Shown here: positions 8,309 to 16,917 of the stretch, piece after piece
Layout: every line of letters begins with the position of its first letter
Numbering within the stretch: the stretch's first letter is position 1
Assembly (NCBI GenBank): GCA_910588685.1
Contig: CAJUPX010000002.1
Span: forward strand, 62,001-126,000
Direction of reading: 5' to 3'
Origin: an uncultured Christensenellaceae bacterium
GTDB taxonomy: Bacteria > Bacillota > Clostridia > Christensenellales > Borkfalkiaceae
Length of the DNA: 64,000 nucleotides
Notes under the pieces: model-generated
What the model saw: the letters and a program-made list of their open reading frames with translations, nothing else
Told to the model about the DNA's origin: nothing
The model's database searches: none
Program-made: the position numbers and the translations under genes

Positions 8309-10507
8309 TTACAGCACGTGCACTCTTGTTCTGTATGAACTCAGGCTGTAACTGTTGTTGTTTTTGCTTAATTCATTTGCATATGTAATACTTCTGTAGT
8401 CAAATCCGTTATAAGAATATTCAATGCAAGCCGTTATGTAACAAGCAGTACCGTTACCTAATATTCTCTTATTTACGGTGCCGCCAGCAGGAATTGTTAT
8501 TGTTACTATATCGCTTACCGTAAAATTCGCAGCGTCGCCGTTAAAACACATATTTGAATTATATGAAACGCGAACCGCAAAGGAATTAGGATTTTTTATG
8601 TCTATATCCCAGTTATAAGTCCATTTCCAAGTCCTGTTTGTGGGCGTTAATATTAAATAATCGGGCACTCTATATGTATCGGGATATTTTAATAATATTT
8701 GTTTTTGATAATGAAATACAGAATTAGTCGAATAATTATCGCCGTCTTTTTCTAATTCATTAACATATGATATTCTTCTGTAATTTTTTCCGTTAAGGCT
8801 GTAATTAATTGCCGCAACTATATAACACGCCGTACCGTTTTCCTGTATTGTTACCTGCCGGCTGCCGTAAGCCGGTATAGTAACGTCCGACAAATGTTTT
8901 AGTCCGGTAAAATTTTTTGCGTCATCTTTAAAACACATTTTATAATTATACGTAACGTTTACGGCAAATTTATTATCGTTAATTATTTTAACCTGCCAGC
9001 CGTTATTATTACCTACAAGCTGAAATCTTAAAAATGCCGGCACATAATCATAATGACTGTCCGCATATTCTAACGCTTTATCTGCGGATAATCTTCTGGT
9101 ATTCTGACCATAGCCGGGCGCACTTATAGTAATAGGAACAGAGCCTGCTATAATAGAATTTTTTATCTGACTTGGCGTAAGTCCCGGATTCATTGATAAG
9201 AGCAGCGCCGCAACGCCCGTTACGTGAGGAGCCGCCATAGAAGTTCCGCGTTCAAGAACATAACCGTTATTTGGAATTGTAGTCCAGATATCACTTCCGG
9301 GAGCAAAAATATCTACATTGTTGCCATAATTTGAAGAATAATTAATTATATTTCCATTGTTGTCTTTTACGGGCCAAATCCCTCTTTTGCCGTTTAAGTC
9401 AAAAGCACCAACAGAAATAAGATTGTCAACTTTAAATAAAGATATATTTTCAAAATAATCAACATTTTCGCCGTCATTACCGGCAGCCCATACGACTAAT
9501 CCTGGGAATTGAATAATAGCTAATAGTCCTGTTATACTTTTTCCATAAGCATTTAAACTTAGGTTTAAAATAGATATTTGTTTATCTGTTCCCCAAAATT
9601 CTGTTGCACAATTTATAGCATTTATTACGGCTGAATGATTAACTTCTTCTAAATTATATGACACCTGCAAAGGCACAAGTGTTACATTTGGTGCAACACC
9701 CGCCACCCCTATACGGTTTGACTCGGCAGCGATCACTCCCGCAACTTTTGTTCCGTGTCCGTTAGCATCATCATTTGTTATATTGTTGTTATTATAAAAA
9801 TCCCAGCCTTCGGCAAGATTTGCATTTAAATCTTCGTGATTAGCAATACCCGTATCAATAACTCCGACGCGCACGTTTTTTGTGCCCATAGTTTTATCCC
9901 AGGCTTTTTCAACGTCGATACCGTAAGACCAGTTCAACCCCCATTGATTTGACCAAGCCGGATCATCAGGAACAACCGTAACTTCATTTTTATAATCGGG
10001 ACCGACGTATAATATTCCGTCGAGTTTTTCAAGAAATTTAATAGCTTTTAAAACGTATTGCTTAGAATTCTGACCGAGCTTAATATGTAAAATCTGCCTG
10101 AACTTATGCGTTTTGTAATAATCCAGAAGGCTTGGCGAGGGGTCTAAAATTTCGGTTAAATTTTCAATACTTCTGCAATTAATAAGGCTGAAAAAGCGGG
10201 AAACAATATCGTTTGCAATACCAGCAAGCTTACTTAACTTTTCATCCAAAACAACTATTAAGCTATCGTCGCAAAAATCGTCGTCAAGTGTTGCGTCGCA
10301 GTATATTTTGCCGCCGGCAAAAGGGTCGGTATATTCTTCTTCCTCTTCAAGAATTTCCGTTTCAGCAGCTTCGCCGTTTATAATTGCCGACTGTGCCGAC
10401 GCGGTTTTCGGGTTGAAACAGTATACAACGCTTGTAACAAGCATTAATGCGCTTAATAAAATAAGCAGTACTTTGGTTAACGTGTTTGCAAGTTTTGTGT
10501 TTTTCAT
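8309..10507 (-). CDS. Secreted subtilisin-like serine peptidase (S8) with two C-terminal repeats
   Basis: 732 residues. Signal peptide with a hydrophobic core at about residues 11-30, an acidic linker (EILEEEEEYTDPFAGG), then a propeptide-like region to about 180. The subtilase triad is intact: Asp218 in VGVIDTGIANHED, His251 in NGHGTKVAGVIA, Ser423 in RGTSMAAPHVTGVAALLLS, with the oxyanion Asn344 in WAAGNDGENV. After the catalytic domain come two tandem repeats of about 115 residues (480-600 and 610-732). Both contain MCF.(D/G)DA.NFT, an IPA.G segment, GTACYI.A.I.YS.NG and R.I.Y.NEL. No LPXTG or membrane anchor is present, so the enzyme is probably released. Own promoter region, shared in sequence with the cysteine peptidase gene upstream. 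First gene of a unit with the three lipoproteins. Confidence 0.93.
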   Translation of the reverse strand: MKNTKLANTLTKVLLILLSALMLVTSVVYCFNPKTASAQSAIINGEAAETEILEEEEEYTDPFAGGKIYCDATLDDDFCDDSLIVVLDEKLSKLAGIANDIVSRFFSLINCRSIENLTEILDPSPSLLDYYKTHKFRQILHIKLGQNSKQYVLKAIKFLEKLDGILYVGPDYKNEVTVVPDDPAWSNQWGLNWSYGIDVEKAWDKTMGTKNVRVGVIDTGIANHEDLNANLAEGWDFYNNNNITNDDANGHGTKVAGVIAAESNRIGVAGVAPNVTLVPLQVSYNLEEVNHSAVINAINCATEFWGTDKQISILNLSLNAYGKSITGLLAIIQFPGLVVWAAGNDGENVDYFENISLFKVDNLISVGAFDLNGKRGIWPVKDNNGNIINYSSNYGNNVDIFAPGSDIWTTIPNNGYVLERGTSMAAPHVTGVAALLLSMNPGLTPSQIKNSIIAGSVPITISAPGYGQNTRRLSADKALEYADSHYDYVPAFLRFQLVGNNNGWQVKIINDNKFAVNVTYNYKMCFKDDAKNFTGLKHLSDVTIPAYGSRQVTIQENGTACYIVAAINYSLNGKNYRRISYVNELEKDGDNYSTNSVFHYQKQILLKYPDTYRVPDYLILTPTNRTWKWTYNWDIDIKNPNSFAVRVSYNSNMCFNGDAANFTVSDIVTITIPAGGTVNKRILGNGTACYITACIEYSYNGFDYRSITYANELSKNNNSYSLSSYRTRVHVL

Positions 10508-10512
10508 ATCAG

Positions 10513-10560
10513 TTCCCCTTATAGTTTATTAGACTTTACAGCCTTACGCTTATAAGACGA
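10513..10560 (-). repeat. 48-base leader shared with the cysteine peptidase gene, copy 1
   Basis: 46 of 48 bases match 12418-12465. On the minus strand it runs from TCGTCTTATAAG down to the ribosome binding site AAGGGGAA just before the subtilase ATG (10507). It holds the palindrome CTTATAAG (10549-10556) and an inverted CTTATA (10518-10523). It probably carries common regulation for the two protease genes. Confidence 0.75.
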
Positions 10561-10611
10561 ACGAAATACGTTTTTTTACTCAATAATCTGAAAATATTTT
10601 TTTAATTATCG

Positions 10612-10634
10612 GGCGGAGGCAGTTTACCTCCGCC
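10612..10634. terminator. Hairpin after the 158-aa membrane protein gene
   Basis: Arms GGCGGAGG (10612-10619) and CCTCCGCC (10627-10634), loop 7 bases, 10 bases past the stop of the membrane protein gene. The following minus-strand sequence is AT-rich but lacks a T run, so termination may be inefficient. Same core as the hairpin at 6521-6551. Confidence 0.5.
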
Positions 10635-10644
10635 ACAACGATGT

Positions 10645-11121
10645 TCACTTTTTGCTTTTGTTGCGATAATTACAAATTATACAGCTAATAATTAATGTTA
10701 ACGAACTTAAAAATTCCAAACAAACGGCATAATCTTCTTTAACCGCCGTTGCTATTATTTCACTTTCGGAATATATATTATAATTGCTTACCATTTTAAA
10801 TAAACAAGGGAATATAAATGCAATATCTTTTTTAACACCGCCTTCTCTGCCAACATATGCCAACATAAAATACCCGAATTGAAAAAATGATGTCAACCAA
10901 ATTACCAACAATATTCCTAATGAAAGATAATTATACCACTTGCGAAAATTTTTATTAACAGTACAAATGATTAACAATGCAATTAGCGTCACGATTGTTG
11001 TTCCGGCAATAATCATATAAGCGCTAAGATGCAAATTAAAAAAACTTAATAATATTTCTATCAGAGAAATTATAATTCCACCTATGGCGATATAAAATAA
11101 TAACCTAAATTTTTTTTGCAT
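10645..11121 (-). CDS. Four-helix membrane protein of unknown function, 158 aa
   Basis: Four hydrophobic segments at roughly residues 8-28, 35-55, 65-90 and 125-147, with short charged loops and a basic end (NYRNKSKK). No family recognised. It starts 7 bases after the stop of the cysteine peptidase gene; the ribosome binding site TAGGTG overlaps that stop, so the two are coupled. Base composition is clearly more AT-rich than the housekeeping genes to the right, consistent with acquisition. It could be an immunity, transport or anchoring partner of the protease; nothing in the sequence decides this. Confidence 0.75.
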   Translation of the reverse strand: MQKKFRLLFYIAIGGIIISLIEILLSFFNLHLSAYMIIAGTTIVTLIALLIICTVNKNFRKWYNYLSLGILLVIWLTSFFQFGYFMLAYVGREGGVKKDIAFIFPCLFKMVSNYNIYSESEIIATAVKEDYAVCLEFLSSLTLIISCIICNYRNKSKK

Positions 11122-11128
11122 AATTCAC

Positions 11129-12412
11129 CTATTGAACATAACCGCAACCACAAATGTACTTTATTTTAGAACCATTTTTCATTCTTACATTTGTTGAATG
11201 CACGTGTTCACCAAAATACTTAAAAGTATAATATCCCTGAATATTAGCCTTTGCTAAAATAACGCTTGCATTACTTTTACTATTTGGTGACCATCCAAAA
11301 TGAGTAACGTATCTATCTCCTTGATATCCATAGCCAACAACTATATGATCACCTCCGTCTTTTGAACTTAGTGTAGATGCATATTGATATGTTTGTAAAA
11401 TCATACAGGTCGGGACACCGGCGTCAAGTAGCTTTTTCACTTTTTTATGCATAAAAAAAGTATTTCCAGTTTCAACCAATTCAGGACAATTAGCCTCCAT
11501 ATACCCTTTAACCGTCCTTTCCAGTTCGCCATTAAGCATTGGATATCCAAAATCCGGCGAACCTATACCAAATGACGTTTTCATATAATTATCAAATAAA
11601 TAATCACGCATAGCATAAGATGTACCCGGCATTACGCTCCAATCAGTATACGGATAATATGTAACATCTTTATAATTTATCGTCGCGAATTTAGAAATAC
11701 TTTCCGTTACAGTCATTTGCAAATACAAATCACCGTCAGAATTAGGGACATAATAACGCGCACCGTATTTTTTATCATTTGGGATAAAATTATCGTTATT
11801 GAACGTATCGTGATATCCTAAAAGAATTGATAAAGCAATTAAACCACATTCTCCCCACCAATTTTCTGGAAAATACGTTAAATTTTTAAAATAATCTGCG
11901 TGGTTGACCAATATAAAACCACTTGTATCAGCATACGGTTGAACTATATCTGCAATATTTGAATTTTTAACAGACTCGTTTAAAACATATTCTGCGCCAC
12001 TGAATTTGCCATAGCTATACTGCTTATTACTAATAATATCTGTATATCCTAATCCATTATTATATAAATAATTACCTGGTCCTAAATAGCGTAAATCATC
12101 ACTATTAGCATAATCAAAGTACGGTGAATTTTGCTCGTACGATCCTTCAATAAATGTTTCAATGCTGTTAGCCACGCTATAAATAGCATAACCATCTTCC
12201 AACTCATATAATTTAAACTTATTATCGCCGAAATCATATAAAACCTGTTGTTTGATTACTCTCTGAGTTTCAGAAAATTCACAATAAATAGGTTTGTCAG
12301 AATCGGCAAAAGCTTTATTAGTACCGAATCATACGCTTGCGATAATTGATACTCCGCTTATAGAAGCAATAAAAGTTTTTAAAAATTTGTGTTTTAATGT
12401 TGTATTTTTCAT
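11129..12412 (-). pseudogene. Secreted papain-fold (C39/C10-like) cysteine peptidase interrupted by an in-frame TGA
   Basis: From the ATG at 12412 the frame reads a good signal peptide (MKNTTLKHKFLKTFIASIS, then GVSIIASV), meets TGA at 12331-12329 (codon 28) and continues open as FGTNKAFADSDKPIYCE to a stop at 11129, 427 residues if read through. TGG to TGA would restore Trp inside the hydrophobic core, and AFA-D gives a signal peptidase site. Without readthrough the only remaining start is a TTG at 12202, which gives 357 residues and no signal peptide. The peptidase domain has the catalytic Cys in WWGECGLIALSILLGYHD (residue 119 of the short form) and His in GGDHIVVGYGY (286), followed by HFGWSPNS. 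The N-terminal part (EDGYAIYSVANSIETF) resembles a streptopain-type prodomain. The TGA could be a disabling mutation, programmed readthrough or a sequencing error. TGA is a normal stop elsewhere in the window. Confidence 0.7.
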
Positions 12413-12417
12413 AGCCA

Positions 12418-12465
12418 TTCCCCTTATAATTTATTAGACTTTACAGCCTTACACTTATAAGACGA
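12418..12465 (-). repeat. 48-base leader shared with the subtilase gene, copy 2
   Basis: Matches 10513-10560 at 46 of 48 positions and ends in the same AAGGGGAA ribosome binding site. Confidence 0.75.
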
Positions 12466-12493
12466 TTATCTAACACACTTTTTACTCAGACAA
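12465..12493 (-). promoter_or_regulatory. Candidate promoter of the cysteine peptidase operon
   Basis: Minus strand TTGTCT (12493-12488), a 17-base spacer, GATAAT (12470-12465). The -10 abuts the shared leader. The corresponding place before the subtilase gene is less like a consensus promoter. Confidence 0.5.
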
Positions 12494-12543
12494 ACTAACC
12501 GGCGCTTTTATTATATTGTACTATACAAAATGCCATAAAACAA

Positions 12544-12572
12544 TACCCGCGCACCGTTTTGGTGCGCGGGTA
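12544..12572. terminator. Terminator of the amylase-glgB operon
   Basis: 12-base perfect stem, arms 12544-12555 and 12561-12572, GTTTT loop. The minus strand continues as TTGTTTT. It lies 18 bases after the glgB stop. Confidence 0.8.
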
Positions 12573-12589
12573 AGTACTACGAATATATA

Positions 12590-14665
12590 TCACTTTTTTA
12601 AACCGGCTTTTTTACCCGAGGCAGATTTTTTATTAGCCGCTGCTCTTTTCGGCTTTGCGGGAGCGCTCTCCGCGGTTTGCCCGGAAGCCGCCGTTTCCGG
12701 CACGTGCGAAAAATCGTTGGTCGCCTCTTTATGCTCCTTTTTGATTTTAGCGCGGACGCTCTTTTCTTTTTTCTGCTCCTCCGGCGTACTCTCCTTGTAC
12801 GGTACTTCAAATATAACCGACTCGAACGGACGCAGATTAAATACGAGTTTGTATTTTCTGCCGTCGCAAAGCTCCTCTACCGTCTGTATTTCGAGCGGGG
12901 AACCGTCGGGATAGGTTGAGAATATGCGTTTATAAACGCCCTCTACAGGCGCGCCAACGCCCATTTCCCAACGCTCAACCGGCGCAAAATTACATACGAA
13001 TACGAGCGCATTGTTATAATTCCAGGGATTACGCCGTATAAACGTGAATATGTTGCGGTTACAGTCGCCCGAGTTAATCCACTCAAACGTATTTTTACCG
13101 CCGCAGTCGTTATACAAAACCGGATAGCTTGAGTAAATATGCAAGAGCGTACGGTAACATAACAGCACGTCGCGGTGTCCTTCGTCGTCGCACAGGTGCC
13201 AGTCGAGGCTGGTTTTAAAATTCCACTCGCGCTCCTGCGCAAAGTCCTGACCCATAAACAGCAGCTTTTTGCCCGGGTGCCCTATCATCATAGTATAACA
13301 CGTTTTTAAGCTGCCGAGCTTATCCATTTTATTCCCAGGGAATTTGTTTACCATACTGCCTTTGCCGTAAACAACCTCATCGTGCGACAGAACAAGCATA
13401 TAGTTTTCATCGAATATATATTCGAGCGTATGCGTCATAAGATGATGATGCCACGGACGGTAAACCGGGTCGAGGATGTAATATTTTATGGAGTCGTTCA
13501 TCCAACCCATATTCCATTTCAAACCGAAACCGAAACCGCCTTTTTGCGCGGGTTTTGTTATGCCTGCAATTATAGAGGAATCCTCGGCAATCAAAAAGGC
13601 GTGCGTGCGGTTGCGCAGAACACTGTTTAAATGACGGAAAAATTCAAAACTTTCAAGATTTTCGTTTCCGCCGTTGACGTTGGGTCGCCACTGTTCCCTG
13701 CCGAAGCTGTTGTACAGCATAGCCGCAACCGCGTCCACCCGCAATCCGTCCACGTGGTATTTTTCCACCCAGAAAAACGCCGAAGCTATAAGGAAGTTGG
13801 AAACCTCTTTTTTTCCGAGGTCAAACGCCTTAGTGCCCCACTCGGGATACTCTGCGCGCAGCGGGTCGGCGTATTCGTAAAGCGGCGTTCCGTCGAAATT
13901 AGCAAGCGCGCAATCGTCCTTGGGGAAATGCGCGGGAACCCAGTCCAGAATAACGCCTATTCCGTTTCTGTGCATATGGTCTACAAAATACATAAAATCG
14001 TCGGGCGCACCGTAACGCGCGGTCGGAGCATAATAGCCCGTTACCTGATAACCCCAGCTCGGGTCGAACGGATATTCGCATATGCCCATCAGCTCTATAT
14101 GCGTATACCCCATCCATTTTACGTAGTCGCACAGCTCGTGCGCAAGGCGCCGGTAGTCGAGATACTGATCCTCGTCCTGCTTCCAGGTATCCTTTTTCCA
14201 GCTGCCTAAATGCACCTCATAAACAGCCATAGGCTTTTCAAGGAAGTTTGCGCCTTTCTGCGCCTTTTGCCAGGCGTTATCGCCCCACTTGTATCTTTCG
14301 AGGTCGGCAACGACAGACGCATTGTGCGGTCTTAATTCCGTACGGTAAGCGTACGGGTCTATTTTTTCAACCTCGGAACCGTCGGCGCGTACTACGAGGT
14401 ACTTATACTTTACCCCCTCGCACATACCTGGCACGAACAGCTCCCATATCGAGTCATCAACTTTTTCCATAACGTCGCGCCACGGCGTCCAACCGTTGCC
14501 GTCCGATATTACGCAGATTGCGCGCGCGTTCGGCGCCCAGAGCACGAAGTGCACGCCCCGCACTCCGTTAACTTCTCTTATGTGCGCACCCATTTTATTG
14601 TAAAGCTCGTAATGCGTGCCGCGGTGGAAAAGATATCTGTCTATATCCCCGAAAAACCTTTCCAT
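12590..14665 (-). CDS. glgB: 1,4-alpha-glucan branching enzyme
   Basis: Transfers short alpha-1,4 chains to alpha-1,6 positions during glycogen synthesis. The protein has 691 residues: an N-terminal CBM48 domain (about 30-115, with GVHFVLWAPNARAICVISD), a GH13 catalytic barrel, and a C-terminal beta domain. Catalytic residues are Asp311 in VDGLRVDAVAAMLY, Glu361 in AFLIAEDSS and transition-state Asp429 in LSHDEVVYGKGSM. The family signature MGYTHIELMGICEYPFD is present. The last 60 residues are an added low-complexity tail rich in Lys and Ala (KPKRAAANKK and similar). Second gene of a pair, 21 bases after the GH13 gene upstream. Confidence 0.95.
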   Translation of the reverse strand: MERFFGDIDRYLFHRGTHYELYNKMGAHIREVNGVRGVHFVLWAPNARAICVISDGNGWTPWRDVMEKVDDSIWELFVPGMCEGVKYKYLVVRADGSEVEKIDPYAYRTELRPHNASVVADLERYKWGDNAWQKAQKGANFLEKPMAVYEVHLGSWKKDTWKQDEDQYLDYRRLAHELCDYVKWMGYTHIELMGICEYPFDPSWGYQVTGYYAPTARYGAPDDFMYFVDHMHRNGIGVILDWVPAHFPKDDCALANFDGTPLYEYADPLRAEYPEWGTKAFDLGKKEVSNFLIASAFFWVEKYHVDGLRVDAVAAMLYNSFGREQWRPNVNGGNENLESFEFFRHLNSVLRNRTHAFLIAEDSSIIAGITKPAQKGGFGFGLKWNMGWMNDSIKYYILDPVYRPWHHHLMTHTLEYIFDENYMLVLSHDEVVYGKGSMVNKFPGNKMDKLGSLKTCYTMMIGHPGKKLLFMGQDFAQEREWNFKTSLDWHLCDDEGHRDVLLCYRTLLHIYSSYPVLYNDCGGKNTFEWINSGDCNRNIFTFIRRNPWNYNNALVFVCNFAPVERWEMGVGAPVEGVYKRIFSTYPDGSPLEIQTVEELCDGRKYKLVFNLRPFESVIFEVPYKESTPEEQKKEKSVRAKIKKEHKEATNDFSHVPETAASGQTAESAPAKPKRAAANKKSASGKKAGLKK

Positions 14666-14686
14666 TTTTACCTCGCTTAATTTATA

Positions 14687-16732
14687 TTATTCATTATCTG
14701 CAAAACTGTAATGATAAACGCAAGCCGATTGCTCGGGCAGGGTAACAAACAGCCTGCCGAAACGGACTTCCTTTTTGTCCTCTTCCGCAGAAAAATCACA
14801 GCCGCAGCTCAAAAACTTACGCGTCATTTTTACGTTGTCGCGCGGAACGCCTATTTCCCATACGGGAACGCTCAGAGAAATTTCTCCGTAGTTGGCGTTA
14901 ATTATCACAACACAGCAGTCGTTTTTATTAAATCTGCCGTAGGTTATATAGCCGTTACCCGCGTCCAGAGGCTTTATGCTGCCAAGTTTAAGACAGTTTA
15001 TCCGTTTCCTTAAAGCGATTGCCGCCCTGTGGTACGCTATAAGAGCCTGGTCCTCGTATCCCCACGGATACGTTCTGCGGCTGTCAGGGTCCGTCCAGCC
15101 TACCTGCCCCGCCTCGTCCGCGTAATAAACGCCCGGCGACCCCGGCCAGGTCATCTGCACCAGCACGGCAAGCTGCATTGTGCGCTTATCCACAGAATAT
15201 TCCGCCGCGTGCGGTCCCATAGTTTTAATAGTGCCGGCAACGCGGTTTGTACGCGTTAAAAAGCGCGAATGGTCGTGGTTTGAAAGCTGGTTAAGCGCCG
15301 AGTCAAGCGCGGGTCTTGGAAACCTGCTCATACTTTTAAGCATACTGTCGAAAAAACGGTTCCCGTCTAAAAACAAGCCCTCGTCGTAGCTTTCGCTGTG
15401 TTTTTCCATACCGGTTAAAAACCACGTTAACGGCTCCATAAACGCGTCGTAATTCATTACCGAATCCCACTCGCCGCCGTCAAACCAGCTCTCTGGCGAG
15501 CCGTAATGCTCGGCAAAAATAAACGCCTCCGGATTTTTTTCGCGTACTCTGTCGTGAAAAGCGCGCCAGAATTTATGATTAAATTTTTCGCTGTGTCCGA
15601 GGTCGGCGGCGACGTCCAGCCTCCAACCGTCCACGTTATACGGCTCGGACACCCACTTGCCGCCCGTATTAAGAATATACTCCGTAAGCTCCTTGCTCTT
15701 TTCGTAGTTGAGTTTGGGAAGAGTGGGAAAGCCCCACCACCCCTCGTACTCGCTCTTAGCCTCGGCGGGTTTTTTAAACTTAAAGTACGCTCTGTACGGG
15801 CTGTCCGCCGACTGATACGCGCCCTTTTCATAATTGCCTTTATTAAGATATATACCCTCTCTGTCCATCCACTTGTTAAACGAACCGCAGTGGTTGAACA
15901 CGCCGTCTATAACCACTCGCATTCCGCGGGAGTGTATTTCTTTTACAAGTTCTGCAAAATACGCGTTGGATTTTTCCAGGTTGACTTTGGACGTAACGCG
16001 CTTTATATATCTCGGTGCAAAACCGTTATGCTTTTCCCAGAACTGCATACGGTGCTCCTCGTCCTCTTCTATAACCGCAAGGTGAGGGTCGATATAATCG
16101 TAGTCCTGCGTATCGTATTTGTGGTTGGACGGCGACACGAATAAAGGGTTGAAATATATCGCCTCCACGCCGAGCTCCTGCAAATAGTCAAGCTTTTGCA
16201 TAACGCCCTGCAAATCTCCGCCGTAAAAATTATTTACGTCGAGCTCGTCGGGATACTTGTGCCATTCGCGTATTCTGCGGGTATGTCCGCCCGTATAAAA
16301 ATATTCGCCGTCTTCAACGTCGTTTTCGTGATTTCCGTTAAAAAATCTGTCGGGGAATATCTGGTAAAAAACGGTTCCCTTTGCCCAATCCGGCACCTTT
16401 ACGCCGGGAACAAACGAAAATTCATATTCCGACTGGTTGTTTTCTACTGCACCGAGGCGGTTGTAGTAAACAAAATCGTCCTCGTCGTTAACTGCAAAAC
16501 AGTAGCTGACTTTTTTTGCGGGGCAGGTAAACGAAACTTCGTAATAATCGAAATATCCGTCCGTCCGCGCCTTTTTCATATTGCGTTTTACGCCGTTTAT
16601 AACGGCTGTAGCGCAGGTTACGTCGTTGCTGAGCGTTCTCAGTATAAGCGTAACTTTATCGCCCTTGTCGGGTTCGTAGGGAGTTTTATAGTCTATCGTT
16701 TCGTCGGCAAATAAGGCTTTTCTGTTTATCAT
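14687..16732 (-). CDS. GH13 neopullulanase / cyclomaltodextrinase-type alpha-glucosidase
   Basis: Hydrolyses alpha-glucans such as maltodextrins, cyclodextrins or pullulan in the cytoplasm (no signal peptide). The protein has 681 residues. An N-terminal CBM34-like domain (1-110) is followed by the barrel starting DWAKGTVFYQIFPDRFFNG, the arrangement of the neopullulanase group GH13_20. Conserved regions are VVIDGVFNHCG, Asp373 in NVDGWRLDVAADLGH, Glu408 in AFIFAEHYG and Asp487 in LSNHDHSRFL. It pairs with glgB, suggesting remodelling of stored glycogen or imported oligosaccharides. A precise substrate cannot be told from the sequence. Confidence 0.92.
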   Translation of the reverse strand: MINRKALFADETIDYKTPYEPDKGDKVTLILRTLSNDVTCATAVINGVKRNMKKARTDGYFDYYEVSFTCPAKKVSYCFAVNDEDDFVYYNRLGAVENNQSEYEFSFVPGVKVPDWAKGTVFYQIFPDRFFNGNHENDVEDGEYFYTGGHTRRIREWHKYPDELDVNNFYGGDLQGVMQKLDYLQELGVEAIYFNPLFVSPSNHKYDTQDYDYIDPHLAVIEEDEEHRMQFWEKHNGFAPRYIKRVTSKVNLEKSNAYFAELVKEIHSRGMRVVIDGVFNHCGSFNKWMDREGIYLNKGNYEKGAYQSADSPYRAYFKFKKPAEAKSEYEGWWGFPTLPKLNYEKSKELTEYILNTGGKWVSEPYNVDGWRLDVAADLGHSEKFNHKFWRAFHDRVREKNPEAFIFAEHYGSPESWFDGGEWDSVMNYDAFMEPLTWFLTGMEKHSESYDEGLFLDGNRFFDSMLKSMSRFPRPALDSALNQLSNHDHSRFLTRTNRVAGTIKTMGPHAAEYSVDKRTMQLAVLVQMTWPGSPGVYYADEAGQVGWTDPDSRRTYPWGYEDQALIAYHRAAIALRKRINCLKLGSIKPLDAGNGYITYGRFNKNDCCVVIINANYGEISLSVPVWEIGVPRDNVKMTRKFLSCGCDFSAEEDKKEVRFGRLFVTLPEQSACVYHYSFADNE

Positions 16733-16777
16733 TCTATATTACTCTGCAAAAAACATATAATATTAATATACTGTATT

Positions 16778-16806
16778 ATTCTAACATAACATAAAACCAA
16801 AGTCAA
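16778..16806 (-). promoter_or_regulatory. Promoter of the GH13-glgB operon
   Basis: Minus strand TTGACT (16806-16801), a 17-base spacer, TAGAAT (16783-16778) with an upstream TG. Divergent from the yitT promoter, the two -35 boxes being 45 bases apart. Confidence 0.75.
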
Positions 16807-16851
16807 TAGCGCCCCGCCCGAAATATTTCATTTACGCTTTGTTAATTACCA

Positions 16852-16880
16852 TTGACAAGTAATATAAGTTATGATATTAT
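16852..16880 (+). promoter_or_regulatory. Promoter of the yitT pair
   Basis: Consensus TTGACA at 16852-16857, a 17-base spacer, TATTAT at 16875-16880 with an extended TG at 16872-16873. The ribosome binding site AGGA at 16907-16910 precedes the ATG at 16918. Confidence 0.85.
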
Positions 16881-16917
16881 TTATTGGCTTTAAAAATATT
16901 ATTGTCAGGAATCGATA

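Noticed and set aside
11129..12331. Alternative genetic code with TGA as Trp
   Set aside because: TGA ends several intact genes here (17965-17967, 27981-27979, 37178-37180) at the expected lengths, and Trp is encoded by TGG elsewhere.
13631..14209. 192-codon plus-strand frame opposite glgB
   Set aside because: Shadow of the GH13 coding sequence; no ribosome binding site and no domain.
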